Shown in pieces: positions 8,909-17,215 of a stretch of DNA of 64,000 nt. Made by a program: the position numbers and the translations under genes. Numbering within the stretch: the first letter of the stretch is position 1; every line of letters begins with the position of its first letter. Where the stretch lies: contig NZ_CP080382.1 in the NCBI RefSeq assembly GCF_019443425.1, positions 1,488,001-1,552,000 on the forward strand, written 5' to 3'. The stretch comes from Arthrobacter sp. PAMC25284 (lineage in GTDB: Bacteria > Actinomycetota > Actinomycetes > Actinomycetales > Micrococcaceae). A model generated the notes under the pieces. That model was not told where the DNA came from, made no database searches, and was given only the letters and a program-made list of their open reading frames with translations.

Positions 8909-9885
8909 CCCCCCCGTCACACCGGCTCATCGTCACGGTCACACCCAACCCGGCACTGGACATGACCTACCACCTCGACGGCTTCCACCCGGGCCGGACA
9001 CACCGCGTCTCACCGCCGCTGGAGCGGGCCGGAGGCAAGGGTTTGAATGTCGCCCGGGTGGCCCACCAAATGGGCCACCCCGTTCTAGCCGTAGCTCCCG
9101 TGGGCGGCGCCGCCGGCGCGGTATTCCGCACGGATCTGGAGGCCAGCGGCATACCCCACCGGCTCATCCCGGTGACAGCGGACACCCGTCGAAGCATCGC
9201 TTTCGTTGATTCCGGCCAGGATGTCACGAGCATCTTCAACGAGCACGGACCGGCGTTGGGGGCTTCCGGGTGGCAGGGGCTGAGCGCCGCGATCACGGAG
9301 ACACTGGACGGCCCTGGCAGACCCGGCACCCCGGACTGCGGAGTGCTCGTCGGCTCCGGCAGCCTCCCGGCAGATGCACCCGATGACTTTTATCCGGAGC
9401 TGGTCAGGCTTGCACACAGCCGCGGTGTGCCGGCCGTCATCGACACGTCGGGACCACAAATGCTGGCCGCGGCGCGGGCCGGAGCGGACCTCCTCAAGCC
9501 AAACCTCGAGGAACTGATGGAAGCAACAGGCCAGACCGACCTGTCCCAGGCAGCGTGTCACCTGATGGAACTGGGGGCCCGGATGGTGCTCGTCAGCGCC
9601 GGTGCCGACGGGATGTACGCTTTCACGGCCCAGTCCCCCGCCAGCGTGTGGAAAGCGCGGCTGCCCCGGCCGCTGGCGGGCAACCCCACCGGTGCCGGTG
9701 ATGCAGCGGTCGCCGCCGCTGCTGTGGTCATGGCTTCGGGCCGGCGGGACCCGGAGCAGATTTTGCGCGCAGCAACCGCGTGGTCGGCGGCCGCCGTGCT
9801 GATGCCGGCCGCCGGCGAAATTTCGCCACGTCACACCGAACTGGCGCAGCACCTGATCGTCACTTATGAGGAGAATCCGGCATGA
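8905..9885 (+). CDS. PfkB family kinase, 1-phosphofructokinase / tagatose-6-phosphate kinase type
   Basis: A 326-residue PfkB (ribokinase superfamily) sugar-phosphate kinase. The start VTVTPNPALDMTYHL (TVTPNPALDMTY) and AGGKGLNVARV are characteristic of the FruK/LacC branch, and NPTGAGDA near the C terminus carries the catalytic Asp. In this operon the expected substrate is tagatose-6-P, made by AgaS, giving tagatose-1,6-bisphosphate for the aldolase encoded next. A fructose-1-P role cannot be excluded by sequence. ATG at 8905 overlaps the ROK stop by 4 bp, and its end overlaps the aldolase start by 4 bp. Confidence 0.85.
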   Translation: MTPPSHRLIVTVTPNPALDMTYHLDGFHPGRTHRVSPPLERAGGKGLNVARVAHQMGHPVLAVAPVGGAAGAVFRTDLEASGIPHRLIPVTADTRRSIAFVDSGQDVTSIFNEHGPALGASGWQGLSAAITETLDGPGRPGTPDCGVLVGSGSLPADAPDDFYPELVRLAHSRGVPAVIDTSGPQMLAAARAGADLLKPNLEELMEATGQTDLSQAACHLMELGARMVLVSAGADGMYAFTAQSPASVWKARLPRPLAGNPTGAGDAAVAAAAVVMASGRRDPEQILRAATAWSAAAVLMPAAGEISPRHTELAQHLIVTYEENPA

Positions 9886-10721
9886 CCCTTGTCCCCACAG
9901 CAGAACTGATGGCCGCTGCGGCCGCCCGCGGCACCGGGCAGGGCGCCTTCAACGTTATTCATTTAGAAACCGCGGAGGGTTTGATCGCCGGGGCCCAAAA
10001 AGCCGGGCTGCCGCTCATCCTGCAGATCTCCGAGAACTGCGCCAAATACCACGGCGGCCTCGAAGCCCTGGCGCTGGCCTCGATGGCGCTGGCAAAGAGG
10101 GCCAGCGTGCCCGTTTCCCTTCATCTCGATCATGCCGAAGACGAGCAGCTGGCGATGCAGGCTGTTGATCTGGGCTTCGGCTCCATCATGTATGACGGAG
10201 CCCACCTGGAGTACGAAGACAACGTTGCGGCTACCGCCCGGGTCACCGAATATGCTCATGCTATGGGTGTGTATGTGGAAGCGGAACTGGGCAAGGTCGG
10301 GGGCAAGGACGGCGCGCACGCGCCCGGGGTGCGCACCGACCCGAGGGAAGCCGCCGACTTTGTCGCCGCGACCGGAGTCGACGCCCTCGCCGTCGCCGTC
10401 GGTTCCTCCCACGCGATGACTGAACGCAGCGCCGCCCTCGATCTGGAGCTGATCGGCCGGCTTCGCGGAAGCCTGGATGTCCCGCTGGTGTTGCACGGTT
10501 CCTCCGGCGTTGCCGACCAGGACATCGTCGCCGCAATTTCCGCAGGCATGACCAAAATCAATGTCTCCACCCATCTGAACGGGTTCTTCACCCGCGCCGT
10601 GCGCGACTGCCTCAACACCGATCCGGATCTGGTCGACTCACGCCGGTATCTACGGGCAGGCCGTGACGCGTTGGTGCCCGAGTCGGCCAGGCTGTTAACC
10701 CTCTTCGCCTCTCTGGAGTAA
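9882..10721 (+). CDS. Class II fructose/tagatose-bisphosphate aldolase (KbaY/GatY type)
   Basis: A 279-residue zinc-dependent aldolase cleaving tagatose-1,6-bisphosphate (or fructose-1,6-bisphosphate) to DHAP and glyceraldehyde-3-P. HLDHAED contains the catalytic Asp and zinc His. YDGAHLEYEDN is the family region that follows, VEAELGKVGGKD the phosphate/Na loop, and LVLHGSSGVAD and KINVST the remaining zinc and phosphate residues. The length is that of the tagatose-type subgroup rather than the longer housekeeping Fba. Translationally coupled to the kinase by ATGA. Confidence 0.87.
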   Translation: MTLVPTAELMAAAAARGTGQGAFNVIHLETAEGLIAGAQKAGLPLILQISENCAKYHGGLEALALASMALAKRASVPVSLHLDHAEDEQLAMQAVDLGFGSIMYDGAHLEYEDNVAATARVTEYAHAMGVYVEAELGKVGGKDGAHAPGVRTDPREAADFVAATGVDALAVAVGSSHAMTERSAALDLELIGRLRGSLDVPLVLHGSSGVADQDIVAAISAGMTKINVSTHLNGFFTRAVRDCLNTDPDLVDSRRYLRAGRDALVPESARLLTLFASLE

Positions 10722-10726
10722 GACTC

Positions 10727-11512
10727 ATGAACCGCACCGAGCGTTTGAACGCCATCCTGAACCTGCTGGCCGAAGATGGGCAGGTTGAAGTGGATGACAT
10801 CGTTGAGACCCTGGCCGTGTCACCGGCCACGGCCCGGCGTGACCTTGACAGCCTGGCCACGCAGAGGCTGTTGACCCGCACCCGCGGCGGTGCGGTCAAG
10901 GGTTCCGTGGCCTATGACCTGCCCGGCCGCTACAACCGTGATGACCATTCCCAGCAGAAACAGCTCATCGCCCAGGCTGCCAGCAGCCTCATACCGCGTG
11001 GCGCCGTCGTTGGGCTCTCCGGCGGCACCACCAATACCGCTATCGCGCAGGTCCTGGCCACCCGGGCGGACCTGAACGTGCCATCGAACCGGCCGGCGCT
11101 GACCGTAGTGACCAATGCGATCAACATCGCGGCCCAGCTCGCTGTGCGTCCCAATATCAAGATCATGGTGACCGGCGGAATCGTCAACCCCCGCTCGTAC
11201 GAACTCGTGGGGCCATTCGCGGATGCGACCCTTCAGAACGTGGCCCTGGATCTGGCCTTCATTGGTGTTAACGGTGCCGACCCCGTCCTGGGGCCCACCG
11301 TGAACGACGAAGGCGAAGCCACAGTGAACGCACTCATGGCCCGGCGTGCGGCCGAGGCGTACATGGTCGCGGACTCGTCGAAGATCGGCCAGCGCTCCTT
11401 CGCCACCATGAGCGGAGTCGTGTTCCGCAATCTCATCACCGATGCCGGCATCACCCCCGCCGACCGGGAAGCGTTCGAAAGCCACGGCGTCAAAGTCATC
11501 ATCGCCCGCTGA
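10727..11512 (+). CDS. DeoR family transcriptional regulator (AgaR-like)
   Basis: A 261-residue DeoR-type repressor. The N terminus has the helix-turn-helix: INLLAEDGQVEVDDIVETL-like (RLNAILNLLAEDGQVEVDDI), then SPATARRDLDSL and LLTRTRGGAV. The C-terminal ISOCOT-fold sensor shows VVGLSGGTTNTAIA and TNAINIAAQL, plus VTGGIVNPRSYELVGPFAD. These proteins sense phosphorylated sugar intermediates. The gene begins 5 bp after the aldolase and closes the rightward operon, so it most likely controls this locus through the direct repeats in the divergent control region (inference). Confidence 0.87.
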   Translation: MNRTERLNAILNLLAEDGQVEVDDIVETLAVSPATARRDLDSLATQRLLTRTRGGAVKGSVAYDLPGRYNRDDHSQQKQLIAQAASSLIPRGAVVGLSGGTTNTAIAQVLATRADLNVPSNRPALTVVTNAINIAAQLAVRPNIKIMVTGGIVNPRSYELVGPFADATLQNVALDLAFIGVNGADPVLGPTVNDEGEATVNALMARRAAEAYMVADSSKIGQRSFATMSGVVFRNLITDAGITPADREAFESHGVKVIIAR

Positions 11513-11548
11513 CGCACCCGTCCTGAACCGACCGGAATGCGGCGACGG

Positions 11549-13816
11549 TCAGAGCCCGCTCCCGGCCATCTCCGCCAGGCGTTGCCGCACCCCGGCGGCG
11601 GACCCGACGGGGAGGTCGCAGACCATGCCGCGGCATAGAAAAACCCTCGGTGTGCCATCCGGGGCCGGCTGGCGGCCGCGCAGCAGCGGCACGGCCGCCT
11701 CGGCGCCGTCGCCCGTCCCCGTTGCGTCGTCCTGGAGCGCGATGACCAGGCCCGGGCTGGGCGAGAGCAGCAGTTCCCGGTGCAGTGCCGCCCGCTCCGG
11801 AGTGTCCGGGCCGACGACGGCAGCTTCCACCGGGCCGGCAAGCGCCGCCTGCGCCGTCGCAAGGAGCCAGCCCGCCACCCGGGGCACCCGGGAAGCGAGC
11901 GGCGGCAGGACCGCGAAAATATTGCCGGCCAGTTCCCGGTGCCGGACGGACCCGGAGAGGGCCGAGTAGCTCAGCAGCGAGCCGGCGAAAGCGGCGGCAC
12001 CACTGGGCGTGGCGTTATCAAATGGTTCCAGTGCGGTCCCCTGGCCTTGGGCGTTGGAGACCTGCGCTGATTCCCCCACGGTGTCAGTGAGTGTGCCTGC
12101 GGCGCCGAACCGTTCACAGGCAGCCGCCAGAATATCCTCCGCGAGCCGGTACCAGCGGGCGTGACCGGAGACCGCGTAGAGGGCGAGCAGGCCGTCGGCG
12201 CAAAAAGCGTAGTCCTCCAACAGGCCGCCGATCCCCCGGGCGGCGCCGCGGTGGGAGACCCGCACCAGGGTCCCGGCCGCGCCGACGGAGGCCGGCTGCC
12301 AATGCACCCGCTCCAGGTAGGCGGCGATGCGCTCAGCGGCGGCCAACAATCCGGGCTCCTCCAGAACGGCCGCGGCCTCCGCCAGGGCGGCGACGGCCAG
12401 TCCGTTCCAAACTGCCACGACCTTCTCATCACGGGCAGGCTGCGGCCGGCGGGAGCGTGCCTCCAGCAGCACCGGGTGCGCCCGCTGCCACAAGGCGTTT
12501 TCCGCGCTGTTGAGGGCCCTGCCGGGGTGCAATGGGGCTCCCTCGGCCGGGACGGGCCCGCGGGTGTGCGCCAGCATGAACCCCGCCACGGCTGCGCCGT
12601 CGGCCGGCCCGAGGAGCGCCGTCAGCTCGTCCGGTGTCCACAGGTAGCTGGCCCCCTCCAGATGGACACCGTCCACAACGGTGTCCGCGTCCAGGGACGA
12701 GGCGAGGGCCGCAGCTCCCGCGCCGCGTCCGCCCGGGATCCCGCCGCCGGGCGGTTCGGTATCGGGTCGCTTCGTACCGGGAAGTTCCGCGTTCTCCGGC
12801 TCGTCCTCCAGCCCCAGGGCGGCCAGCAGCCACCCGGCGGTGCGTGCCGCGACGTCGGCGGCCTCCGCTGCCGGATACTCGGCCGTCCCGCCAAGGCGGA
12901 CCCAGTGGACGTAGACCCGCAAAAGCTGGGCGTTGTCATAGAGCATTTTTTCGAAGTGTGGCACGGACCAGTCACGCGTGACCGAGTACCGTGCGAACCC
13001 GCCGCCGAGCTGGTCGAACAGTGCCGACCGGGACATCGCGGCGAGCGTGCGTCCTGCCATGTCCCGGGCCGCGTCCGCAGTGTCCGAGGCCACGGCGGCA
13101 TGCCGGATAAGGAACTCCAGGACAGCGGGGGGCGGGAATTTGGGTGCGGCGCCGAACCCGCCACAGACCTGGTCTTCAGAGCCGGCGAGCACACCAACGG
13201 CTTCCGCCAGGAGCGCGGCGTCCACCGGCTGGGGCGCCCCATCCAACCGGACGGCGGCGGCCGATTGTGATGCGGCCAGGCCTTTGGCCAGTCTGGCGGC
13301 GTTCTGTTCGACGGCGTCGCGGCGTTTCAGCCAGGCGTCGTGCACGGCCTCAAGGACCTGTATGAAGGATGGCCGGCCGGGCATCGGCCGGGGCGGAAAG
13401 TACGTACCGGCGTGGAATGCACGGCCGTCGGGCAGGAGGAAGACGGACATCGGCCAGCCGCCTTCGCCGCTGAGGGCCTGCGTCACTGCCATATAGACGG
13501 CGTCGACATCCGGACGTTCTTCGCGGTCCACCTTGACGGCAACAAAATGGGAGTTCAGGTACTCGGCAGTCTCCGCGTCCTCGAACGATTCATGCGCCAT
13601 AACGTGGCACCAGTGACAGGCGGCATAGCCGATCGAGAGAAAAACGGGCACGTCACGGGCAGCGGCGAAGCCAAAGGCCTCATCACCGAAGGGGCGCCAG
13701 TGCACCGGGTTTCCGGCGTGCTGGCGCAGATAGGCAGACGGTTCACCGCCCAGGGCGTTGAACGCTCCCGGGCCTGCGTCCGCGGAACCACCGTCAGCGG
13801 CTTGCCGGTCCCGCAT
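11549..13816 (-). CDS. DUF255 thioredoxin-domain protein (YyaL/SSP411 family)
   Basis: A 755-residue protein. The N-terminal thioredoxin-like domain has AYLRQHAGNPVHW and the family CxxC motif YAACHWCHVMAHESF (CHWC at about residue 66), with KVDREERPDVDAVYM and GGWPMSVFLLPDG. The rest is an (alpha/alpha)6-barrel-like region resembling glycosidases, with HFEKMLYDNAQLLR and VVAVWNGLAVAALAEA. A Gly/Pro-rich insert near residues 340-370 is probably a disordered loop. The family's reaction is unknown. The ATG at 13816 has GGAAG 9 nt upstream and overlaps the small upstream gene by 23 bp. Confidence 0.88.
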   Translation of the reverse strand: MRDRQAADGGSADAGPGAFNALGGEPSAYLRQHAGNPVHWRPFGDEAFGFAAARDVPVFLSIGYAACHWCHVMAHESFEDAETAEYLNSHFVAVKVDREERPDVDAVYMAVTQALSGEGGWPMSVFLLPDGRAFHAGTYFPPRPMPGRPSFIQVLEAVHDAWLKRRDAVEQNAARLAKGLAASQSAAAVRLDGAPQPVDAALLAEAVGVLAGSEDQVCGGFGAAPKFPPPAVLEFLIRHAAVASDTADAARDMAGRTLAAMSRSALFDQLGGGFARYSVTRDWSVPHFEKMLYDNAQLLRVYVHWVRLGGTAEYPAAEAADVAARTAGWLLAALGLEDEPENAELPGTKRPDTEPPGGGIPGGRGAGAAALASSLDADTVVDGVHLEGASYLWTPDELTALLGPADGAAVAGFMLAHTRGPVPAEGAPLHPGRALNSAENALWQRAHPVLLEARSRRPQPARDEKVVAVWNGLAVAALAEAAAVLEEPGLLAAAERIAAYLERVHWQPASVGAAGTLVRVSHRGAARGIGGLLEDYAFCADGLLALYAVSGHARWYRLAEDILAAACERFGAAGTLTDTVGESAQVSNAQGQGTALEPFDNATPSGAAAFAGSLLSYSALSGSVRHRELAGNIFAVLPPLASRVPRVAGWLLATAQAALAGPVEAAVVGPDTPERAALHRELLLSPSPGLVIALQDDATGTGDGAEAAVPLLRGRQPAPDGTPRVFLCRGMVCDLPVGSAAGVRQRLAEMAGSGL

Positions 13817-14126
13817 CGCCGTTGACTTCCGGTCGGGTTCCGTCCCGGGCAGGGTCCTGGGGGGTGCCGGCGGACTCCGGGCCGAGGCCCGCCGCGACGG
13901 CCTCCGCAGCGGCCGCGCGTTCCTCCTCGACCTGCGCGCGGTAGCGGACGCGGCGGATGCGCCGCACCATGTCCACGATCAGCACCGCAGTGAGCACAAC
14001 GATAAAGGCGGTCAGCAGGAAACCGAGCAGGCCCGGAGTGACCTGGTCCTCGGACAGCCCCGGGCGCAGCGACGGCGTGGGGGTCGGTGCCGGAGTAGTT
14101 GCCAGAGCGATGAGCAAGGAATGCAC
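13794..14126 (-). CDS. Small single-pass membrane protein, conserved hypothetical
   Basis: A 110-residue protein with a GTG start at 14126 and AAGG 8 nt upstream. Residues 1-30 form a short Pro/Thr-rich exported segment, one transmembrane helix spans about 32-52 (LLGFLLTAFIVVLTAVLIVDM), then a basic stretch RRIRRVRYR and an Ala/Glu-rich cytosolic tail follow. I do not recognise a function. It sits between mca and the DUF255 gene on the same strand and may be co-transcribed with them. Confidence 0.72.
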   Translation of the reverse strand: MHSLLIALATTPAPTPTPSLRPGLSEDQVTPGLLGFLLTAFIVVLTAVLIVDMVRRIRRVRYRAQVEEERAAAAEAVAAGLGPESAGTPQDPARDGTRPEVNGDAGPASR

Positions 14127-14231
14127 GGTTGGTACCTTCTATGGGAACTGAGGTGGTCTCCCCCGTCGCGGGCCGGGGGCGTTGCCCGGGTTTCCGTCGC
14201 AGCTTCTACAGCCGATAGAAACCCTGGTTCT

Positions 14232-15137
14232 CTATCTTAGCCCGGCAAAGAGATCCGTTTCCGGCAGTTCCGCGGGGATCCGGGACTGGATCAGGGAGTA
14301 ATCCTCCCACGGCCAGGTCCTGCGCTGCATCGCGGCCGAGACGGCGAAGAAGAACCCCTCCGGATCGACCTGGGTGCGATGCGCCCGGAGCGCCTCGTCG
14401 CGGGCCTCGAAGAAGTCACCGCACTCGATCTGGGTGGTGGTCGGATGGGTCGGCGCCGGCGGAGTGTGGCCTTCCGCATCTGTTTCCAGCCAGGCGGCCA
14501 GGCGCTGCGCGTAGGGTGACTCGAGGCCGGATTCTTCCAGCGCATGGTGCAGGGCGCGGAAGCGGTCCGGGCTGAAAGCCCGGTCGTAGTAAAGCTTGCT
14601 GGGCTCCCAGGCCGGGCCGGCGCCCGGGTAACGGGATGCATCTCCGGCCGCTTCAAAGGCCTCCACGGCCACCCGGTGCGCCATGATGTGGTCCGGATGA
14701 GGATAGCCGCCGTTTTCGTCGTAGCTCAGGATCACGTGCGGTTTGAAGTCCCGGACCAGCCGGACCAGGGGCGCGGCTGCCCGTTCCAGCGGCTGCAGGG
14801 CAAACGAGCCGGCCGGCAGCGGCGGCAGCGGATCGCCTTCGGGCAGTCCGGAATCCACAAATCCCAGCCAGCGCTGACGGATTCCGAGCGCCCTGGCCGC
14901 GGCTGCCATTTCCAGGCGGCGGGCACCGGCCATGTCGCGTGCAGGGTGCGGCTGGCCTTCCATCGCAGGGTTCTGGATGTCCCCGCGGGAACCGTCCGTG
15001 CACGTGGCCACCATCACGTCAATTCCCGCGGCGGCGTACTTGGCCATCGTGGCCGCACCCTTGCTTGATTCGTCGTCGGGATGGGCGTGGACTGCCAGCA
15101 GCCGAAGCGGCGCTGACGGACTCGTGGATGCTGTCAT
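14232..15137 (-). CDS. mca: Mycothiol S-conjugate amidase
   Basis: Mca cleaves mycothiol S-conjugates to glucosaminyl-inositol and a mercapturic acid for export, the actinobacterial detoxification route. The 301-residue protein has the PIG-L/LmbE zinc motif AHPDDESSKGAAT (residues 18-30), TCTDGSRGD, and HPDHIMAH with the third zinc ligand. The Mca-specific C terminus includes FFEARDEALRAHRTQVDP and the ending WPWEDYSLIQSR. MshB is shorter at the C terminus, which favours Mca. This gene is a strong marker for an actinobacterium. Confidence 0.93.
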   Translation of the reverse strand: MTASTSPSAPLRLLAVHAHPDDESSKGAATMAKYAAAGIDVMVATCTDGSRGDIQNPAMEGQPHPARDMAGARRLEMAAAARALGIRQRWLGFVDSGLPEGDPLPPLPAGSFALQPLERAAAPLVRLVRDFKPHVILSYDENGGYPHPDHIMAHRVAVEAFEAAGDASRYPGAGPAWEPSKLYYDRAFSPDRFRALHHALEESGLESPYAQRLAAWLETDAEGHTPPAPTHPTTTQIECGDFFEARDEALRAHRTQVDPEGFFFAVSAAMQRRTWPWEDYSLIQSRIPAELPETDLFAGLR

Positions 15138-15288
15138 CGTGGGACGGCTCCTCTTTCTGCTGGTCTACTGTTCCGCGGGTTGGTGCGGTCGGGCTGCCGG
15201 GGCGGCCCGACAGGCGGGAACACACGTGGTGTCGACCGGAACCGGCCCTGTGGACATTACCCGGTCCGATCCACACTAAACTGGTCTG

Positions 15289-15741
15289 GTGACTTCCCGG
15301 GATCAGCCTGCCTCGCCGGCAACTACCAGCCTAGCCAATCGTTACGGCGGCCAAAAGCGGTCATTGTCCGGCCGGACCAAACGCATCATCCTGATCGCTG
15401 CTTTGGCCGCGGGTATCGCCTTTATGGCCTGGGTTTCGACGTCGAACGCCACGTCCAGCGTCACGTTCAAGGACATTGGCTACAGCACCCCCGACGGGAC
15501 CCTCGCCGAGGTCGACTTCGAGGTGACGAAGGACCCCGCGGTGGCCGCGAAATGTGCCGTCAAGGCACTGGACTCCAAGTTCGCCGTCGTTGGGTGGAAA
15601 GTTCTTGATATCGGGCCGAATTCCGTCGATACGGGCAAGGACGGCGGACGCACGACTGTCCACCGCGTACAGGTTCGTACGGAGTCCCCGGCGGTCTCCG
15701 CCGTCGTCGACAATTGCTGGCTTCCGGACAAGCAGCAATAG
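15289..15741 (+). CDS. DUF4307 membrane-anchored protein
   Basis: A 150-residue protein starting at GTG 15289. The N-terminal 30 residues are hydrophilic and contain RYGGQKRSLSGRTKR, followed by one transmembrane segment (about 32-50) and an exported domain with VTFKDIGYSTPDGTLAEVDFEV (segment GYSTPDGT) and conserved Cys in AKCAVKAL and DNCWLP. This is the DUF4307 layout found in actinobacteria, usually divergent from mca as here. Function unknown. Confidence 0.85.
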   Translation: MTSRDQPASPATTSLANRYGGQKRSLSGRTKRIILIAALAAGIAFMAWVSTSNATSSVTFKDIGYSTPDGTLAEVDFEVTKDPAVAAKCAVKALDSKFAVVGWKVLDIGPNSVDTGKDGGRTTVHRVQVRTESPAVSAVVDNCWLPDKQQ

Positions 15742-15814
15742 CATCAGCGCCGCGGGCCGGCCGCAGCCGGCGGCCGCCGTCGGTCAACACGGTGTGGTCC
15801 GCACCGCCTCCCTG

Positions 15815-15843
15815 TTGGGTTTATCCACAGCATTGACTACACT
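15815..15843 (+). promoter_or_regulatory. Candidate sigma70-type promoter of greA
   Basis: TTGGGT (15815-15820) and TACACT (15838-15843) are separated by 17 bp, close to the primary sigma-factor consensus, about 95 bp upstream of greA. A GC-rich inverted pair (CCCCGC near 15860, GCGGGG near 15900) followed by TCTTTTC lies between promoter and gene and could act as an attenuator. Both are read by eye only. Confidence 0.4.
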
Positions 15844-15939
15844 GAGGTAACACCTTTCCCCGCTGAGCTGGTTACTGAGTTTCACAAGTGGCCACCGTGG
15901 CGGGGTCTTTTCTTGTATCACCACCCAAAGGAGATGTCC

Positions 15940-16434
15940 GTGTCTACCACTAACAGCGCAACGGCGGCTTGGCTCACCCAGGAAGCCTTTGACCGCTTGA
16001 AGGCAGAGCTGGACCACCTTTCCGGCGCAGGCCGGGCGGAGATCGTCCAGAAGATCGAAGCTGCCCGCCAGGAGGGCGATCTCAAGGAGAACGGCGGCTA
16101 TCACGCGGCCAAGGAGGAGCAGGGCAAAATCGAGGCCCGCATCCGCCAGCTCACCGCCCTGCTGCGGGACGCCCACGTGGGCGAGTCCCCCGCCGACGAT
16201 GGAATCGTCGAGGCCGGCATGCTTGTGGTGGCGAAGATCGCCGGCGACAAAGAGACGTTCCTTCTCGGGTCCCGCGAGATCGCCGGCGATTCCGACCTCG
16301 ACGTGTTCAGCGAAAAGTCTCCCTTGGGCGCAGCCATCGTTGGCCACAAAGAGGGCGACTCCATCACCTACACGGCGCCGAACGGCAAGGTCATCCCGGT
16401 CGAGATCATCTCTGCCAAGCCCTACGCCGCCTGA
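15940..16434 (+). CDS. greA: Transcription elongation factor GreA
   Basis: GreA rescues backtracked RNA polymerase by stimulating transcript cleavage. The protein has the N-terminal coiled coil (LTQEAFDRLKAELDHL through IEARIRQL) with the GDLKENGGYHAAKEEQG turn carrying the acidic tip, then the FKBP-like C-terminal domain with AIVGHKEGDSITYTAPNG (split: GHKEGDSITY). The GTG at 15940 is chosen because AAAGGAG (15927-15933) lies 6 nt upstream. An ATG at 15934 directly abuts that site and is less likely. This gives 164 residues. A strong terminator follows. Confidence 0.95.
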   Translation: MSTTNSATAAWLTQEAFDRLKAELDHLSGAGRAEIVQKIEAARQEGDLKENGGYHAAKEEQGKIEARIRQLTALLRDAHVGESPADDGIVEAGMLVVAKIAGDKETFLLGSREIAGDSDLDVFSEKSPLGAAIVGHKEGDSITYTAPNGKVIPVEIISAKPYAA

Positions 16435-16460
16435 CCCCGGAAACTCAAGCCGGACCCGGA

Positions 16461-16500
16461 ACGCCGGCCCTCCCCGCAGCGGGAGGGCCGGCGTTCCCGT
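16461..16500 (+). terminator. Rho-independent-like terminator after greA
   Basis: Perfect 14-bp stem (16461-16474 with 16481-16494) and 6-base loop CGCAGC, 26 bp after the greA stop. The tail is TCCCGT rather than a T-run, as is common in GC-rich actinobacteria. Confidence 0.8.
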
Positions 16501-16527
16501 CTGCGGGCGGAAGCCGGCTCGGTTTCT

Positions 16528-16588
16528 GGCGTTGCGTCCTGGCGTTGCGTCCTAGCGTGGCGTCCTAGCGTGGCGTCCTAGCGTGGCG
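16528..16588. repeat. 13-bp tandem repeat, about 4.7 copies
   Basis: Two copies of GGCGTTGCGTCCT are followed by two copies of AGCGTGGCGTCCT and a partial AGCGTGGCG. The array lies between the greA terminator and the rhomboid gene, and its last units include the rhomboid stop codon at 16578-16580. Confidence 0.85.
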
Positions 16589-17204
16589 CGCGGAGCGCCG
16601 CCGGCCGCCGCCGACCGAGGAACAGGGCCGCCAGCACGCCGCCCGCTGCCCCGCCCAGGTGCGCTTGCCAGGACACATAGCTGGCCACCGTGGGAAGCAC
16701 GCCGAAGAGAATGCTGCCGTACGCCATAAACAGCAACACGGACAGCAGAATCTGCCACCAACTCCGGTTCACGAAGCCACGCACCAGCAGAAACGCGAAG
16801 AGCCCGAAGACAAGCCCGGACGCGCCGACGGTAACTTTGAACCCTCCGATCAGCCACACCAGGACCCCGGAGCCGAGCCAGCTTGCCGCCAGCGCGGTCA
16901 AAAACACCCGCAGTCCGGACAGGAAAACGAGGAAGCCGAAGATCATCAGCGGCAGCGTGTTGGAGATCAGGTGGGCCAGGTTCGCGTGCAGCAACGGGAA
17001 CGTCAGGATGTCCAGGATCCCATCCAGGCGTCGTGGGCGCAGGCCGAATATTCCGTTCAGGGAATGCAGCAGCAGCGTGTTGACAAGCTCGATCCCATAG
17101 AGCAGGGCCACAAACGAGCCCACCACGAGCAGCCCCCGGCGGGCGCGGCGGGCCGGGGAATCGCCGGCGCCCGGCCGGTCCGCCCGATACACGTTCATAT
17201 CCAT
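16578..17204 (-). CDS. Rhomboid family intramembrane serine protease
   Basis: A 208-residue membrane protease with about six transmembrane segments. HANLAHLISNTLPL (residues 73-86) is the conserved HxxxN-type region of TM2, GASGLVFG holds the catalytic Ser129, and SWQAHLGGAAGG holds His182. Both catalytic residues are therefore present. The C terminus ends in a basic tail just at the 13-bp repeat array. Substrate unknown. It is followed upstream by ilvA on the same strand, 11 bp away. Confidence 0.9.
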   Translation of the reverse strand: MDMNVYRADRPGAGDSPARRARRGLLVVGSFVALLYGIELVNTLLLHSLNGIFGLRPRRLDGILDILTFPLLHANLAHLISNTLPLMIFGFLVFLSGLRVFLTALAASWLGSGVLVWLIGGFKVTVGASGLVFGLFAFLLVRGFVNRSWWQILLSVLLFMAYGSILFGVLPTVASYVSWQAHLGGAAGGVLAALFLGRRRPAALRAPR

Positions 17205-17215
17205 GGCCGCGGCTC

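Noticed and set aside
14213..14236. Weak hairpin at the end of mca as a terminator
   Set aside because: Arms GATAGAAAC and GTTCTCTATC pair only with a bulge and overlap the mca stop region. Not strong enough to list.
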